A stretch of DNA of 60,453 bases from an uncultured Oxalobacteraceae bacterium (GCA_903862415.1 CAIOYD010000077.1:1-60453), one strand, 5' to 3'. Shown: positions 32,503-41,876, numbered from the stretch's first letter. Notes: generated from the letters alone by a model not told the origin. Made by a program: numbers and translations.

Positions 32503-35500
32503 GGTTTCTCCGGTAAGGGTTTGCGGTTGCTGAGTTCAGCTACCCATTTTTTTACGTCGGCACTGCTTTCGGGTTTGAGCGTCAGGTAGCGCTGATACAG
32601 TTCCAGCGCACGGCTATTGTTGCCCAGATACAGATCATACAGAATGCCGAGGTTGAGTGTGGCTTCGGCATTGTTGGCATCTTGTTCTATGGCTTGCTGG
32701 TAAGCGGCGCCAGCTTTGTCAAACTGTCCCTGCTGGCGCAGAGTAATACCCTGCTGATTCAGACTTTCCGGCTGGCCCGGGGTCAATGCTGCGGCATCGG
32801 GCTTTTCGGTTTTACCATACCGAACTGGCTGTAACTCACGCAAGGCAGCAAAGCTGTTTTTGACCCACTGATCGTAGATACCTCTGGCCGCCAGACGGGT
32901 ATTGATCTGATGGACTTCGATGGCTTTTTCTTCGAACGGGAAAGCCTGTTCTTCCAGCAGCACATTGTACTGTTCGAGTTCGATTTTGCTGAGTTTGCCG
33001 GGGCGTTCGGAAGTCATCAGCGCATGACCAAAGTCGCGATAAATACCGGCGATCTGGAAAGTGGCTGCGGTACTGACATCGGCAACGCCATAGTCGGTGA
33101 CCTGAGCATAGGCTTTGAGGGCCTCTTCCATCCGGGCTTTTTTCAGTTTGAGATTTTTTTTCAACGGCTCGACCAGGGTGATTTTACGATACCCCTGCAG
33201 CACCGGTTCGGCCAGTGCCAACGCCGCGGTGGCACCCAGATAGCGGCTGCGTTCAGTACGTGCGCTGCCGCCGTTACGGTCGGCCTGAACAATTTCTTTC
33301 ATCAGCGCCAGTTCACGGGTCGGATTGGCCGATTCGTGCGCAATCAGCGCCAGTTGGTAACGGGCTTCGATGGCGGGTTCCAACAACTGACTGTTTTTGG
33401 TCAGGAAATTTTCATAGGTTTTGGCGGCCGCTGGCAAGGCACCGGCCTGACGATACAGTCCGGCAGCCTGCCACAGCATGGCGCTGGCAGTTTTGCTGTC
33501 GCTGCTGGCTGCAGCCAGATGTTCGAGTTCCAGCGCGGCGTTACTCCAGTGTCCCTGTTCAAGATACACAGCAGCGAGTTTGTTGCTGACTTCCGGCTGC
33601 AGGGCATGCTTGGGATAGCGGCGACGGAAATCTTCCAGCGCAGAGGCTGCGCGGTCCCACTGTTTGAGGGCGATCAGTGCCGCTGCCGCATCGTACTGTG
33701 CATTGGCACGCACCGGCGAATCCGGTGCCACTTGTGCGATACGATCAAAGTGAGCGACCGCCGCATCGAGCTGACCGTCATTGCGGGCTTGCTCACCCTG
33801 ACGGTAGATGGCCGCAGCCTGGCGTTCAATCAGGTCAGAGCGCACAGTGGCATTCGCGCTGGTGGCCCCAGTCAGATTGAGCACCTGGGCAAAAGCTTGC
33901 TCAGCTGCGGCATAGGAGCCCTGATCAAAACTGGTATATGCCAGCACACTCCAGGCGATGCGGCGCTGTTCTGCCTGGGCTGGTGGTTGCAGGTCCAGTA
34001 CCGATTGTGCCACGACGGCAGCCTGGACCGGGTCTTTGAGGTTAAACAGTTTTTCTGCCGCATTAGCCAATACCGGGGCTGCACGAACATCGCCTTTAAA
34101 GGTATTGGCAAATCGCAGCGCACTGGCGACACTGCTTTGCTGCAGCGCCGGTAACTCCGTGGCGTCGACATTCTGTTTTGCATAGCTGAGCAGGGCCGCA
34201 TAGGCAGCATCCGCACTGCTGGCATGTAACGGATAATCGTAGGCAGTCTTTTCGTATTCGATGCGGGCTTCGGCAAAGTGCTGGTCTTCAAATAACAGTT
34301 CTGCGAGCAGGAAGTTGGTTTGTGCAGCTGCCGGATCGGTCGGGAACGAAGCCAGATATTCACGGTACCAGTAAATTGCCTGCTGATAATCCGCGCTTTG
34401 CTTACTTTTTTGCGCACTGGCATGGTAATGCTGCGCCAGTTCAGCCAGATGGATTTTCACCAGTGGCTGGGCCTTGTCCCAACCCTGCGGGTTGGTCGTG
34501 CGGAATTCACTGCTGCGGCCATAGCGTTGCACGTATTCTTTGGTCGCTTCCAGCGCCAGGGTGGCAAAGCCATTATCAGCATAAGTATCGATCACCCGTG
34601 CCTGCAATACAGGAGCCTGTGCATCGAGCGGTTTTTGGCGCGCAAACAGGCTGAAGGTATCAGCCGCATCTTTGATGCGTTCCTGTTTGAGGTACAGCTC
34701 ACCGAGTTGCTGATACACACGGAATTCATAACTCAGGCGTTCTGGAGTGGTCATGTACGCGGCAATGGATTCGGCACCCTGCAGATTGGCCAGACTTAAA
34801 CTGGTCACGCGGAAAGTATCTTCCACCAGTTCGCGGTCAGCGCGACTGAGTCCTGCTATCGATTCCAGTGAGGCGTCACCGTCACGTCCGGCGACTTTCA
34901 GATCGAGTACACCCAGAAAAGAGTGCAAACCATCTTCGAGCTGGCCGAGTTTAAATTGTGACCAGCCGCGCATATACAGTGCACGATCATAATATCGCCC
35001 CTGCTTGCCGACAGCCAGTACGGTGGCGTAGGCGGTTTCCGCTTTGTGATAATCACGCGCAGCAAACAGTAATTCACCGCGCCGGAACTGTGCTTCAACA
35101 CCGGAACTGCTGTCCGGAAATTGGCTGACCAGCGCATTGAGGGTGCCGAGTGCCGCGTCCAGATTCCCGCCCTGCTCTTGCGCCCGGGCTAACTGATACA
35201 GTACCTGATCATTGCCCGGATCGGCCGGATAAGTGTGCAGATAGGTTTGATAACTGCGTATAGCCGCACTGAAATCCGGATCGCTGCTGGCTTGCGGATC
35301 GGCGCTGACGACATCGGCATGATCCATTTCCAGGTCGCCAATCCGACGCATGGCCTGAGCGCGTTGCGGCGCATTCGGAGCCACTTGCAGAAAACTTTTA
35401 TAGGCATCAATGGCCTGGGCTTCGTCCACGTTGACACCCTGGTCAGGTGCCACACTGAGTGTGCGTCCGGACAGGGATTTCAGGGTGGGTTCATTGTCTG

Positions 35501-35594
35501 GCGTGCCGGGTTTGCCATGTTTGCTGGCACAGGCGGCCAACAGCAGTGACAGGCAGAATAAGGGCAGCAAGGGTAGCTTAAGGCGTGTGCGCAT
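32499..35594 (-). CDS. Large TPR-repeat lipoprotein
   Basis: A 1031-residue protein with a lipoprotein signal (LLPLFCLSLLLAAC, lipidated Cys near residue 22), so it is probably anchored in a periplasm-facing membrane leaflet. Almost the whole chain is TPR/Sel1-like helical repeats: AIDAYKSFLQVAPNAPQRAQ, AIRSYQTYLHTYPADPGND, and a final clear pair around GITLRQQGQFDKAGAAYQQAIEQDANNAEATLNLG (spread over two helices). It should act as a periplasmic scaffold, comparable in size and layout to the TPR proteins of Glt/Nfs machines. The ATG at 35594 has GGAGG upstream and starts the lipoprotein signal; it overlaps the preceding TPR gene by 17 bases. Confidence 0.85.
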   Translation of the reverse strand: MRTRLKLPLLPLFCLSLLLAACASKHGKPGTPDNEPTLKSLSGRTLSVAPDQGVNVDEAQAIDAYKSFLQVAPNAPQRAQAMRRIGDLEMDHADVVSADPQASSDPDFSAAIRSYQTYLHTYPADPGNDQVLYQLARAQEQGGNLDAALGTLNALVSQFPDSSSGVEAQFRRGELLFAARDYHKAETAYATVLAVGKQGRYYDRALYMRGWSQFKLGQLEDGLHSFLGVLDLKVAGRDGDASLESIAGLSRADRELVEDTFRVTSLSLANLQGAESIAAYMTTPERLSYEFRVYQQLGELYLKQERIKDAADTFSLFARQKPLDAQAPVLQARVIDTYADNGFATLALEATKEYVQRYGRSSEFRTTNPQGWDKAQPLVKIHLAELAQHYHASAQKSKQSADYQQAIYWYREYLASFPTDPAAAQTNFLLAELLFEDQHFAEARIEYEKTAYDYPLHASSADAAYAALLSYAKQNVDATELPALQQSSVASALRFANTFKGDVRAAPVLANAAEKLFNLKDPVQAAVVAQSVLDLQPPAQAEQRRIAWSVLAYTSFDQGSYAAAEQAFAQVLNLTGATSANATVRSDLIERQAAAIYRQGEQARNDGQLDAAVAHFDRIAQVAPDSPVRANAQYDAAAALIALKQWDRAASALEDFRRRYPKHALQPEVSNKLAAVYLEQGHWSNAALELEHLAAASSDSKTASAMLWQAAGLYRQAGALPAAAKTYENFLTKNSQLLEPAIEARYQLALIAHESANPTRELALMKEIVQADRNGGSARTERSRYLGATAALALAEPVLQGYRKITLVEPLKKNLKLKKARMEEALKAYAQVTDYGVADVSTAATFQIAGIYRDFGHALMTSERPGKLSKIELEQYNVLLEEQAFPFEEKAIEVHQINTRLAARGIYDQWVKNSFAALRELQPVRYGKTEKPDAAALTPGQPESLNQQGITLRQQGQFDKAGAAYQQAIEQDANNAEATLNLGILYDLYLGNNSRALELYQRYLTLKPESSADVKKWVAELSNRKPLPEKP

Positions 35595-37473
35595 GCTCGG
35601 CCTCCGGTTTGATGGCGGAGTGTACATTGCCCTGATCGTACAACTGGGCGACGGCAAATTTGGCCTGAGTGGCATATTCGCTCAGACGTTGTTGTTGAGT
35701 TTTAAGCTCGGCGATGGCCAGCTCCTGCAATTGCTGCTGTTGCTGTGAGGCGAGTTGCTGCACGCGCGGAATCAGGCTGTCCAGACGCGGAGCGATAGCA
35801 GCAATACGTTGGGCAAAAACATCAAAGCGCGCCGGTTCATCGTGTTGTGCCTGTCGCAGTGCTGCTTCGATGTTTCTGGCTTGTTCAAGTTGCCGGGCAA
35901 TCAGCTGCAATTGCTGTCTGACATTCCACAACCGTGCCGGATAGTCCTGCGCCAGCTGCCACGTCACCCCACCCTGCGCCAGCCTGACACGCTGGCGTGC
36001 TGCGGCGATTTCCTCCGGACTTAAATCGAGGTTGCCGGTAGCGAGCAATTGTTGTGCGCTGTTGGCACGCTCAAGTAAAATCAGTTGTTTGCTGTCGGCC
36101 AGGGCAACGCCATCTGCTGCGGTTTCAGCAGCATCCACCAGTCTGAGATTGTTGTCATAATGGCGCTGCAGTGCATCGATACCGAGTTTTCTGGTTTGTT
36201 CGGTCACTTGTGGAACCCGGCTGGCAAACGCCAGTCTCCGATTGGCGAGCATATCGTCGTACACGCCCAGCTTGTCGCGCCAGTCTTGCAAATTGACGAG
36301 TAAAAATTGCAGGTCACGATAATTTTTAAAGGCTTCCTGAAATTCATTTTGTGCCAGCACATAACTCAGATGAGTGGCATGTGGCATCGATGGGATGGCG
36401 CGCAAATTCCAGAACCAGCCCATTTGTTCGCCGGGGTTACTGGCAATGAGTTCGTCAATCAGCTTGCCTGATTCGATGGCTGCGATGGTTTCGCTGAGTT
36501 GACTGTCTTCGCGGGCAAAGCCAGCAATCGCCTGATTATATAATTGTGCCGACTGACCAAAAGCACCCAGTCGGGCATAGGCATAGGGTACGGCTATTTT
36601 AGCTTCCAGCACGGCTGTGTCGCTGACATCGCGCTGTGCCAGTTCCAGCCATGGAATAAGCGCCAGTCTGGCATCGTTCTGGGCATCAGCGCTCCAGCCC
36701 AAACCCAGCAGCGCCTTGCTGGCCTGCGGGCCATTCAGACGCACCCGTTCCAGGTAGCCACGCGCGACCTGCGGTTGTTTATCTGCCAGCGCCGCAAACC
36801 CCAACGCCAGATTGGCACGGTCACGCAGGCTGCGATATTCTTCATCTTCGGCCGGGGTCTGTCCCAGTTTATCCAGCAGCGCGCTGCCAGCAAGAGTATT
36901 TCCGGCTTTAATCTGAGCAATGCCCAGATTAAAGTTAACGTAACGTGCGTCGGCATCTTTATTTTCCAATGCCCCCAGCACCTGCGCTGCCTGTGTGTAA
37001 GCCTGCCGTTTCATCAGCAGGTTGGCCAGCATCAAGCCGCGTTCCTGTTGCAACTCAGGCGACAGCGTGTTGCCAGTCTGGCCCAGCGCCTGTTCGGCCT
37101 GGGTATCATAGCCACGTTGATAGCGGATTTTGGCCAGATAAAACCAGGCGCGGTCACGGGTTGCCGGGGTCGCACCCTGTTCAATGAGACGATTAAAAAT
37201 AACCCCGGCTTCGGTATGCAAACCATAGGACAACAACCAACCGGCACGCAACAGTTCGGCCTCTTCCGAGTGATGCTCAACCCGGGAAAAATGTTGCGAC
37301 ACCATCAATCCGGTAAGTGAGGTGAAATAGTGTTGCTGATAAAACTGGAATAAGGTGTCACCGTAATACGGATCGTTAATGACATGGGTGGTTTCCGCCA
37401 TGGCCGGAAGATTCAGCACGCAAGAGAATGCCGCAAGCAGCAAACTGTTTCTGATCCGGAAGTAACCCGACAT
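35578..37473 (-). CDS. Periplasmic TPR protein
   Basis: A 631-residue protein with a signal peptide (IRNSLLLAAFSCVLNLPAMAE). Residues about 40-330 are TPR-like helical repeats (AELLRAGWLLSYGLHTEAGVIF, ARDRAWFYLAKIRYQRGYDTQA in two helices, QASKALLGLGWSADAQNDARLAL). The C-terminal 250 residues are predicted coiled coil, rich in Gln and Ala (SQQQQQLQELAIAELKTQQQ). The ATG at 37473 has GGGAG eight bases upstream; an in-frame GTG five codons earlier is less likely. It follows the 178-residue exported protein by five bases and overlaps the TPR lipoprotein gene. Probably a structural partner of that lipoprotein. Confidence 0.82.
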   Translation of the reverse strand: MSGYFRIRNSLLLAAFSCVLNLPAMAETTHVINDPYYGDTLFQFYQQHYFTSLTGLMVSQHFSRVEHHSEEAELLRAGWLLSYGLHTEAGVIFNRLIEQGATPATRDRAWFYLAKIRYQRGYDTQAEQALGQTGNTLSPELQQERGLMLANLLMKRQAYTQAAQVLGALENKDADARYVNFNLGIAQIKAGNTLAGSALLDKLGQTPAEDEEYRSLRDRANLALGFAALADKQPQVARGYLERVRLNGPQASKALLGLGWSADAQNDARLALIPWLELAQRDVSDTAVLEAKIAVPYAYARLGAFGQSAQLYNQAIAGFAREDSQLSETIAAIESGKLIDELIASNPGEQMGWFWNLRAIPSMPHATHLSYVLAQNEFQEAFKNYRDLQFLLVNLQDWRDKLGVYDDMLANRRLAFASRVPQVTEQTRKLGIDALQRHYDNNLRLVDAAETAADGVALADSKQLILLERANSAQQLLATGNLDLSPEEIAAARQRVRLAQGGVTWQLAQDYPARLWNVRQQLQLIARQLEQARNIEAALRQAQHDEPARFDVFAQRIAAIAPRLDSLIPRVQQLASQQQQQLQELAIAELKTQQQRLSEYATQAKFAVAQLYDQGNVHSAIKPEAEHAHTP

Positions 37474-37478
37474 AAACA

Positions 37479-38015
37479 CTACTCCCACACTTTAATGTCG
37501 AACTCTGGCTGGAGTTTGTTGCTGGAATCCTGAATCCGCAACTCTACAAATTTGGCCTGAGTATCTTTGGCAAAATGAATAGTCGCGCCGCGTTTGTAAT
37601 CACGTGCATGCGGACCGCCACCGGTGAAAAAAGCCACCAGTTCGTGATCACCGGCACGCAGATTTCCCAGATACAAACGCTGTACACCACCACGATGCAG
37701 CGCCTGCACTTCGAGCGGGGTATATAAGTAATTGGCTACCGACTTGCCATCGAGATTGACCTGCACAGAATCGAGGTCAAACATTTTACCCACATCCATA
37801 GACACGAACAGCACTACCTGGGTATTAGCAGGAAACAGCAATTCTTCTTCCAGCACCAGCAGATCACGGTTGAGCTGGATCACATCGCCTTTGACTTCCT
37901 GAATTTGGCTGTCGAGTGACAGCGGTTCAGCAGGCGCTGTAACTTCCTGGGCCCCACAGGTGCATGCCAGCATCAGCAGCAGGCTGGCGATCAGTTTGCG
38001 ATAAACATGGCTCAT
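37479..38015 (-). CDS. Exported protein of unknown function in the Tol/Exb operon
   Basis: A 178-residue protein with a signal peptide (KLIASLLLMLACTCGAQ). A short predicted coiled coil (SLDSQIQEVKGDVIQLNRDL, about 33-60) precedes a beta-rich domain: LLFPANTQVVLFVSMDVG, DLDSVQVNLDGKSV, LYLGNLRAGDHELVAFFTG and the C-terminal KFVELRIQDSSNKLQPEFDIKVWE. The DLDSVQVNLDGK...G.HEL pattern resembles an immunoglobulin-like or carbohydrate-binding beta sandwich, but I cannot name a family. Eleven bases follow the DUF3570 stop. The role is presumably periplasmic within the complex. Confidence 0.72.
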   Translation of the reverse strand: MSHVYRKLIASLLLMLACTCGAQEVTAPAEPLSLDSQIQEVKGDVIQLNRDLLVLEEELLFPANTQVVLFVSMDVGKMFDLDSVQVNLDGKSVANYLYTPLEVQALHRGGVQRLYLGNLRAGDHELVAFFTGGGPHARDYKRGATIHFAKDTQAKFVELRIQDSSNKLQPEFDIKVWE

Positions 38016-38026
38016 GGATAATCTCG

Positions 38027-39154
38027 TTAAAAGGTGGCAGAAACGTACAACTGAAGCAAACTGGCGTGGTAAGAATAAAGCGAGCCGGTACGGATATCGG
38101 TAAAATCATCAAACTTGAAACTCGTCAATTCATAGGCGGCATTGAGTTTCACATCATATTGGCCAGAGACTTTATTCAGGGTATACGCCACTTTGGCACC
38201 CAGACTGACATCATGGAACTGGCTCAACTGACGGTTGCGTGACACATACAGGGTATCTGCGGTGGCATTATCACTGTAAAACAGCGCCTTGCCCTGGCTG
38301 TAATAACGCAGTGTGGTGTCTGCCAGCCAATTGCTGCCGAAATAGCGGCTGTAACCAGCTTCCATGGTGTGCGCGCGGATACTCCAGTTATCCCAGAACT
38401 GGCGATAATTGACATGCATGGCATCGTGATTCCCCAGGTCGCCGATCAGGCGCAATTCCAGCGCCCGCGAGGCACGCGTGCGCGGCACATTTTCCGGCAC
38501 GGCAGCACCAAATACCCGGGCAATCCGGTAAGGGCTACCGAGATAACCGTCATCGGCCACGATTTCGGTATTGGCACTCATGATCCAGCTCGGCGTCAGA
38601 ATCTGTGCCACACCAACACGGTATTGCCAGTGTTCGGCCTGATCATGAAATTCGGGTGCATGATGTTTGGAAATCTGGTCCTTGGAACGGGTGAAACCCA
38701 TATTCACCGTGGTCATTCCGCCAAAGACTTCCTGCGCAATATCCATACCCAGACTGTCGGCAATGTAATCCGGTTCGCGACTGGTCGAAGCAGAAAAATT
38801 CAGATGCGAGTCCCGATAAACGTAATCGGTGCCGAAACTGTATTCAGAACGATTTTCACGAAACGGACTGGCTGTGGTGACCACATCGATCGAGGCATTG
38901 GTGACAGCGTCAAGATAATAGCCGGCACTGAGCGAAAAATTATCAGCCACTTTTTTACGTACCAGCAGCGCCGGACCGGAAGCAGTCATACCACCACCGC
39001 TGTAATAATGGAACATCGCTTCAGCCGAATCCTCAGGCACATCCGTGGCGCGGGCTCCATGGACGGCAAACACACCACCTAACAGAGTTGCGAGTCGCCA
39101 GAGCAGATTCCAGCTGGCTTTGGCCTTGTGCTGAGAATAATTAATTACAGCCAC
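38027..39154 (-). CDS. DUF3570-family outer-membrane beta-barrel
   Basis: A 375-residue exported protein. The mature chain is a series of alternating aromatic/polar strands (NFSLSAGYYLDAVTNASIDV, SEYSFGTDYVYRDSHLNFS, DTTLRYYSQGKALFYSD) ending LLQLYVSATF, with the C-terminal Phe of outer-membrane barrels. This matches the DUF3570 family. The start is a GTG at 39154 with a perfect AAGGAGG five bases upstream. The gene overlaps the end of the DUF4266 reading frame by 14 bases, and the ribosome-binding site lies inside that frame. DUF3570, DUF4266, TlpA and ApbE genes form a recurrent set in other genomes; the function of the set is not established. Confidence 0.87.
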   Translation of the reverse strand: MAVINYSQHKAKASWNLLWRLATLLGGVFAVHGARATDVPEDSAEAMFHYYSGGGMTASGPALLVRKKVADNFSLSAGYYLDAVTNASIDVVTTASPFRENRSEYSFGTDYVYRDSHLNFSASTSREPDYIADSLGMDIAQEVFGGMTTVNMGFTRSKDQISKHHAPEFHDQAEHWQYRVGVAQILTPSWIMSANTEIVADDGYLGSPYRIARVFGAAVPENVPRTRASRALELRLIGDLGNHDAMHVNYRQFWDNWSIRAHTMEAGYSRYFGSNWLADTTLRYYSQGKALFYSDNATADTLYVSRNRQLSQFHDVSLGAKVAYTLNKVSGQYDVKLNAAYELTSFKFDDFTDIRTGSLYSYHASLLQLYVSATF

Positions 39155-39362
39155 AGCCGCCTCCTTCTGAGCCGGTTGCACCACGGGCGGCTTCGCGCAC
39201 TACGCGGGTATGCTCCTGATGTTTGTCCGACAGCGCGTCACGGGAAAACTGCATGATCGGATCGGCCAGCCGTTAGCGCTCATACGGTTTAACCCAGGGC
39301 TCAATGGTGCATCCACCCAGCAGGGCAAAGAAACACAGCGTGATCAGCAGTTTGGCCATCAT
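39141..39362 (-). pseudogene. DUF4266-type small lipoprotein with an in-frame stop
   Basis: The ATG at 39362 overlaps the TlpA-like stop as ATGA. The frame encodes a lipoprotein signal (KLLITLCFFALLGGC) and TIEPWVKPYER, then a TAA at 39275-39273. Beyond it the same frame stays open for 43 codons: RLADPIMQFSRDALSDKHQE, a VVREAARGA segment and a glycine/cysteine end GGGCGCN, then TAA. Together these give a 73-codon DUF4266 protein, the normal length, with one codon (usually Gly or Glu in this family) changed to stop. Only a 29-residue lipopeptide would be made without readthrough. The intact downstream half could be recent inactivation or a base-call error. The ribosome-binding site for DUF3570 lies in this frame. 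Confidence 0.8.
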
Positions 39363-39868
39363 TTAAGCAACTCCCGGATCTGTTTATTGTAGTCCGCTTC
39401 CACCCCGGCACGATAGCCCTGATGAATATAACGAATTTGGCCACTCCGGTCGATCAGCACCGTCGATGGCATGGTCGCCAGACTGTACAGGTGACTTACA
39501 GTCTTATCGGTATCGAGCAACACCGGAAACTTCAAACCCAGTTTACCGGCGACGTCGGTCGCATGACGGGCATCGTCATCAACATTCACGCCGAGCAAAA
39601 CGAAACCGGCGGCACGGTATTTGTCATACAACTTATTGAGTTGCGGCATTTCCTGCTGACACGGACCACACCAGGTAGCCCAGAAATTAATCAGCACTAC
39701 CCGGCCACGCTGCTCCTGCAGACGCAGGTTCGGACCATTCATGCTCTGCAGAGTAAAATCCGGCGCCGCTGTCGACACACTCACTCCTGCCACAGCAGAT
39801 CCGCCAGTCAAGAGCAGCAACACGCCAGTCGCAGCAAATTTACAAAAAACAAAAAAACTCGATCGCAT
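39359..39868 (-). CDS. TlpA/ResA-type thioredoxin-like protein
   Basis: A 169-residue exported protein with an N-terminal signal or anchor (FAATGVLLLLTGGSAVAG). The thioredoxin fold has VVLINFWATWCGPC with the redox pair Cys67/Cys70, the TlpA-specific insertion GVNVDDDARH, and cis-proline in ATMPSTVLID. TlpA/ResA proteins reduce disulfides in the periplasm, often the CxxCH cysteines of apocytochromes before haem attachment, or other thiol partners. Two neighbours with CxxCH or CxxxCH motifs (41268 and 41876) make haem-protein maturation an attractive role. It starts 15 bases after the beta-barrel gene and overlaps the DUF4266 gene. Confidence 0.93.
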   Translation of the reverse strand: MRSSFFVFCKFAATGVLLLLTGGSAVAGVSVSTAAPDFTLQSMNGPNLRLQEQRGRVVLINFWATWCGPCQQEMPQLNKLYDKYRAAGFVLLGVNVDDDARHATDVAGKLGLKFPVLLDTDKTVSHLYSLATMPSTVLIDRSGQIRYIHQGYRAGVEADYNKQIRELLK

Positions 39869-39883
39869 GCCAAATACCCGTTC

Positions 39884-40537
39884 TTAAAATGAGACCGTTG
39901 CGCCAACCGACAATTCCAGATTCTGAGTGCGCTGTCTGGTACCGAGTAAATCCATGGAAAAAATATGATCGCGCGCATCCATCTGCAGCGACAGGTAATC
40001 GTTATAAAACAAGCGCATGCCCGAACCAAAGTTGAAGGTAGCGTGTTTTTGACTATCTAACGAGGTACTTCCTGCGCCAGCAATCAGATAAAACTGAAAT
40101 GGGCGGGCATATTTACTGCCGACAAACACTTCACCCGGCAAGAGGTTGTAACCAACGGAAAAATTATAATAACGCAGCGGCTCAGTCTGCTTAGGAAATA
40201 CTCCTCCCGGCAGAATTTGGCGGAAATTGGCATCACTGACCTTGGTTTGAGCGAGCACACTCTGGACAAAAAAGTCTTCTGTGATGTCATAGCCCACGCG
40301 CACACCTTCGACGGCACTGGTGCCAAAGTTTTGCGTGGCAAAGCTACCGGCAAACAAGCCCAGATTGAAATCATTCGAGGGAAAACGTGGCAACTCAATA
40401 TCACGACGGGCCACTTCAGGAACCACAACCGGTTCGCTTTTGGACTCAACCAGATCAGCTGTATACCCAGTGACTGGCAGTGCTGCCAGACTGAGCCAGA
40501 ATAAAGCGCGAAGTAAAGTCAGATTCATAGTATGCAT
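39884..40537 (-). CDS. Outer-membrane beta-barrel protein, myxococcal (OMP_myx) type
   Basis: A 217-residue exported protein. The signal peptide (LLRALFWLSLAALPVTGYTA) is followed by a short periplasmic segment and an eight-stranded barrel: DFNLGLFAGSFATQNFG, EGVRVGYDITEDFFVQSV, RYYNFSVGYNLLPGEVFVG, FQFYLIAGAGSTSL, LSLQMDARDHIF, and the last strand LELSVGATVSF with terminal Phe. The pattern ...DFFVQ... and ...LRYYNFSVGYNLLPGEVFVG... is that of the beta-barrel family described from myxobacteria and encoded with gliding-type TPR and Tol proteins. The ATG at 40537 was preferred over a TTG two codons upstream. It follows the SH3-barrel gene almost without a gap. Confidence 0.83.
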   Translation of the reverse strand: MHTMNLTLLRALFWLSLAALPVTGYTADLVESKSEPVVVPEVARRDIELPRFPSNDFNLGLFAGSFATQNFGTSAVEGVRVGYDITEDFFVQSVLAQTKVSDANFRQILPGGVFPKQTEPLRYYNFSVGYNLLPGEVFVGSKYARPFQFYLIAGAGSTSLDSQKHATFNFGSGMRLFYNDYLSLQMDARDHIFSMDLLGTRQRTQNLELSVGATVSF

Positions 40538-40539
40538 TT

Positions 40540-41283
40540 TCAAAAGAAAAAGGAAAGTCCGACACTCACGGCATGAAACTCCAGCGAATGGGTATCGGCC
40601 ACGTAAGCAGTATAGATGGAATAATCGGTGCTCAGCACAAAGCGTTCATTGATGTAATAACGCACGCCGGCGGTCGCGTTAGTCAACTGGGCATTGGTGG
40701 TGGTAGCGCCAACCAGACTCTGGTTGGGGAAATTTTTAAACTTACCCAGGCCGATACCAAAAAACGGCGAAAGACGATGATCCGACCAGGGCTCAATCAG
40801 CAAATTCATGTGCCAGAAATCGGTGCCGGAAAACACCCCCTGCACCTGCCCGAGCGTGCCTTCGACACTGAGCGTATCCGACATGCGGTAACTGCCCCAG
40901 AGCTTGATCATCGGCTCAGAATCAAACTGCCCGACGCCAACACCCATTTGCACCCGGCGCTTTAAATAATCATCGATCAAGGTATCTTTGAAGGTGTTCT
41001 TGCCACCTGCCGCCGTCAGAGTAGATTCAAGTTGCTCACGCTGTACCCAGCCGATTTTTCCTGCTTCGGAACGCACTTTAAACCAGTCGGTATGGCGCAA
41101 TTCTATCCACACACCCTGACCGCGCGGCACTACAAAAAATACCGGATAACCACGACCCGGACCGGTATGCATTTCCAGATACGGATCACTGACCTGCAGT
41201 CGTTGATCAACGTCCACCTGCTCGGCTCTGGCTGCAGGTAACAGCAAGATCAGCGACAGCAGCAAACTTATTGTGTATTGCAT
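40540..41283 (-). CDS. SH3-domain plus outer-membrane beta-barrel protein
   Basis: A 247-residue exported protein. After the signal peptide (LLLSLILLLPAARAE), residues about 25-87 form a bacterial SH3 domain (LEMHTGPGRGYPVFFVVPRG, WFKVRSEAGKIGWVQREQL) that may bind peptidoglycan or a protein partner. Residues about 100-247 are an outer-membrane-type barrel with strands such as VQMGVGVGQFDSEPMIKLWG, SPFFGIGLGKFKN and TAGVRYYINERFVLSTDYSI, ending VSVGLSFFF. An SH3 domain fused to a barrel would link cell wall and outer membrane. It overlaps the upstream lipoprotein gene by 16 bases and is followed by a second barrel gene. Confidence 0.83.
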   Translation of the reverse strand: MQYTISLLLSLILLLPAARAEQVDVDQRLQVSDPYLEMHTGPGRGYPVFFVVPRGQGVWIELRHTDWFKVRSEAGKIGWVQREQLESTLTAAGGKNTFKDTLIDDYLKRRVQMGVGVGQFDSEPMIKLWGSYRMSDTLSVEGTLGQVQGVFSGTDFWHMNLLIEPWSDHRLSPFFGIGLGKFKNFPNQSLVGATTTNAQLTNATAGVRYYINERFVLSTDYSIYTAYVADTHSLEFHAVSVGLSFFF

Positions 41284-41876
41284 GTACCCACCTTAGGATC
41301 TGCCGGAGTAAACATACTGTTGCCCGCGGTACTGAACTCATCCTGCCCGACTGGCATCGGATGACTGATCCAGTAACTGAACAATAATGCGTTCGGATCA
41401 CTGGCACTGCTGAAAATCAATCCGCCGCCATGCAGCACGCCGCGCAGCAAGGGCTTGTTGAGCAGGCGGCTTTGTGTCGGAGCTCCGATAATCACTTCCC
41501 CTTTGGCAGAATAAAAGTTTTTATACATCGCACTGGCGCGAATCACCGCCGCAGTATTGGCCGGATCACTCAGATCAAGCAGCGCGGCATCGGCCACAAT
41601 CCGCAACGCCCCGCCAGCACCGGTGGCATCGGCATGACAGCCAGAACCGGCACAGGTGTTGGTCAATCCGCTTTGCTGACTTTGCAGCTGCGCCAGAAAA
41701 ACCGGATTAATACATTTCTGAAAATAGGCAAACGACAAAATCTGATTCGCCAGCACACCAGGATTACTGATTGCCGGTGGGTTGGCCAGCGGATTGGCGC
41801 TGTTGCCGCCGCAAGCTGCGAGCAGACCTGCAAGTGCCAGCAAGGTGACCCCGGACTGCCAAAACTGTTTGACCAT
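41268..41876 (-). CDS. Lipoprotein with a CxxxCH motif
   Basis: A 202-residue lipoprotein (LLALAGLLAAC, lipidated Cys22). It contains CINPVF and CAGSGCHA, a CxxxCH-type sequence similar to atypical haem c sites, and a segment on AVIRASAMYKNFYSAKGEVIIG. The C-terminus ends ...KVGTCNTQ. A single atypical c-type haem is possible but unproven. The ATG at 41876 overlaps the preceding stop (TAATG) and has AAGGA eight bases upstream; an earlier ATG at 41885 lacks spacing. The related motif in the preceding gene suggests the two proteins form a pair in the envelope. Confidence 0.7.
   Translation of the reverse strand: MVKQFWQSGVTLLALAGLLAACGGNSANPLANPPAISNPGVLANQILSFAYFQKCINPVFLAQLQSQQSGLTNTCAGSGCHADATGAGGALRIVADAALLDLSDPANTAAVIRASAMYKNFYSAKGEVIIGAPTQSRLLNKPLLRGVLHGGGLIFSSASDPNALLFSYWISHPMPVGQDEFSTAGNSMFTPADPKVGTCNTQ

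Noticed and set aside
32910-34154. A 414-codon plus-strand open frame opposite the TPR lipoprotein gene
   Set aside because: Its composition is that of an antisense shadow of a high-GC-third-position gene; the minus-strand protein has lipobox, repeats and operon context.
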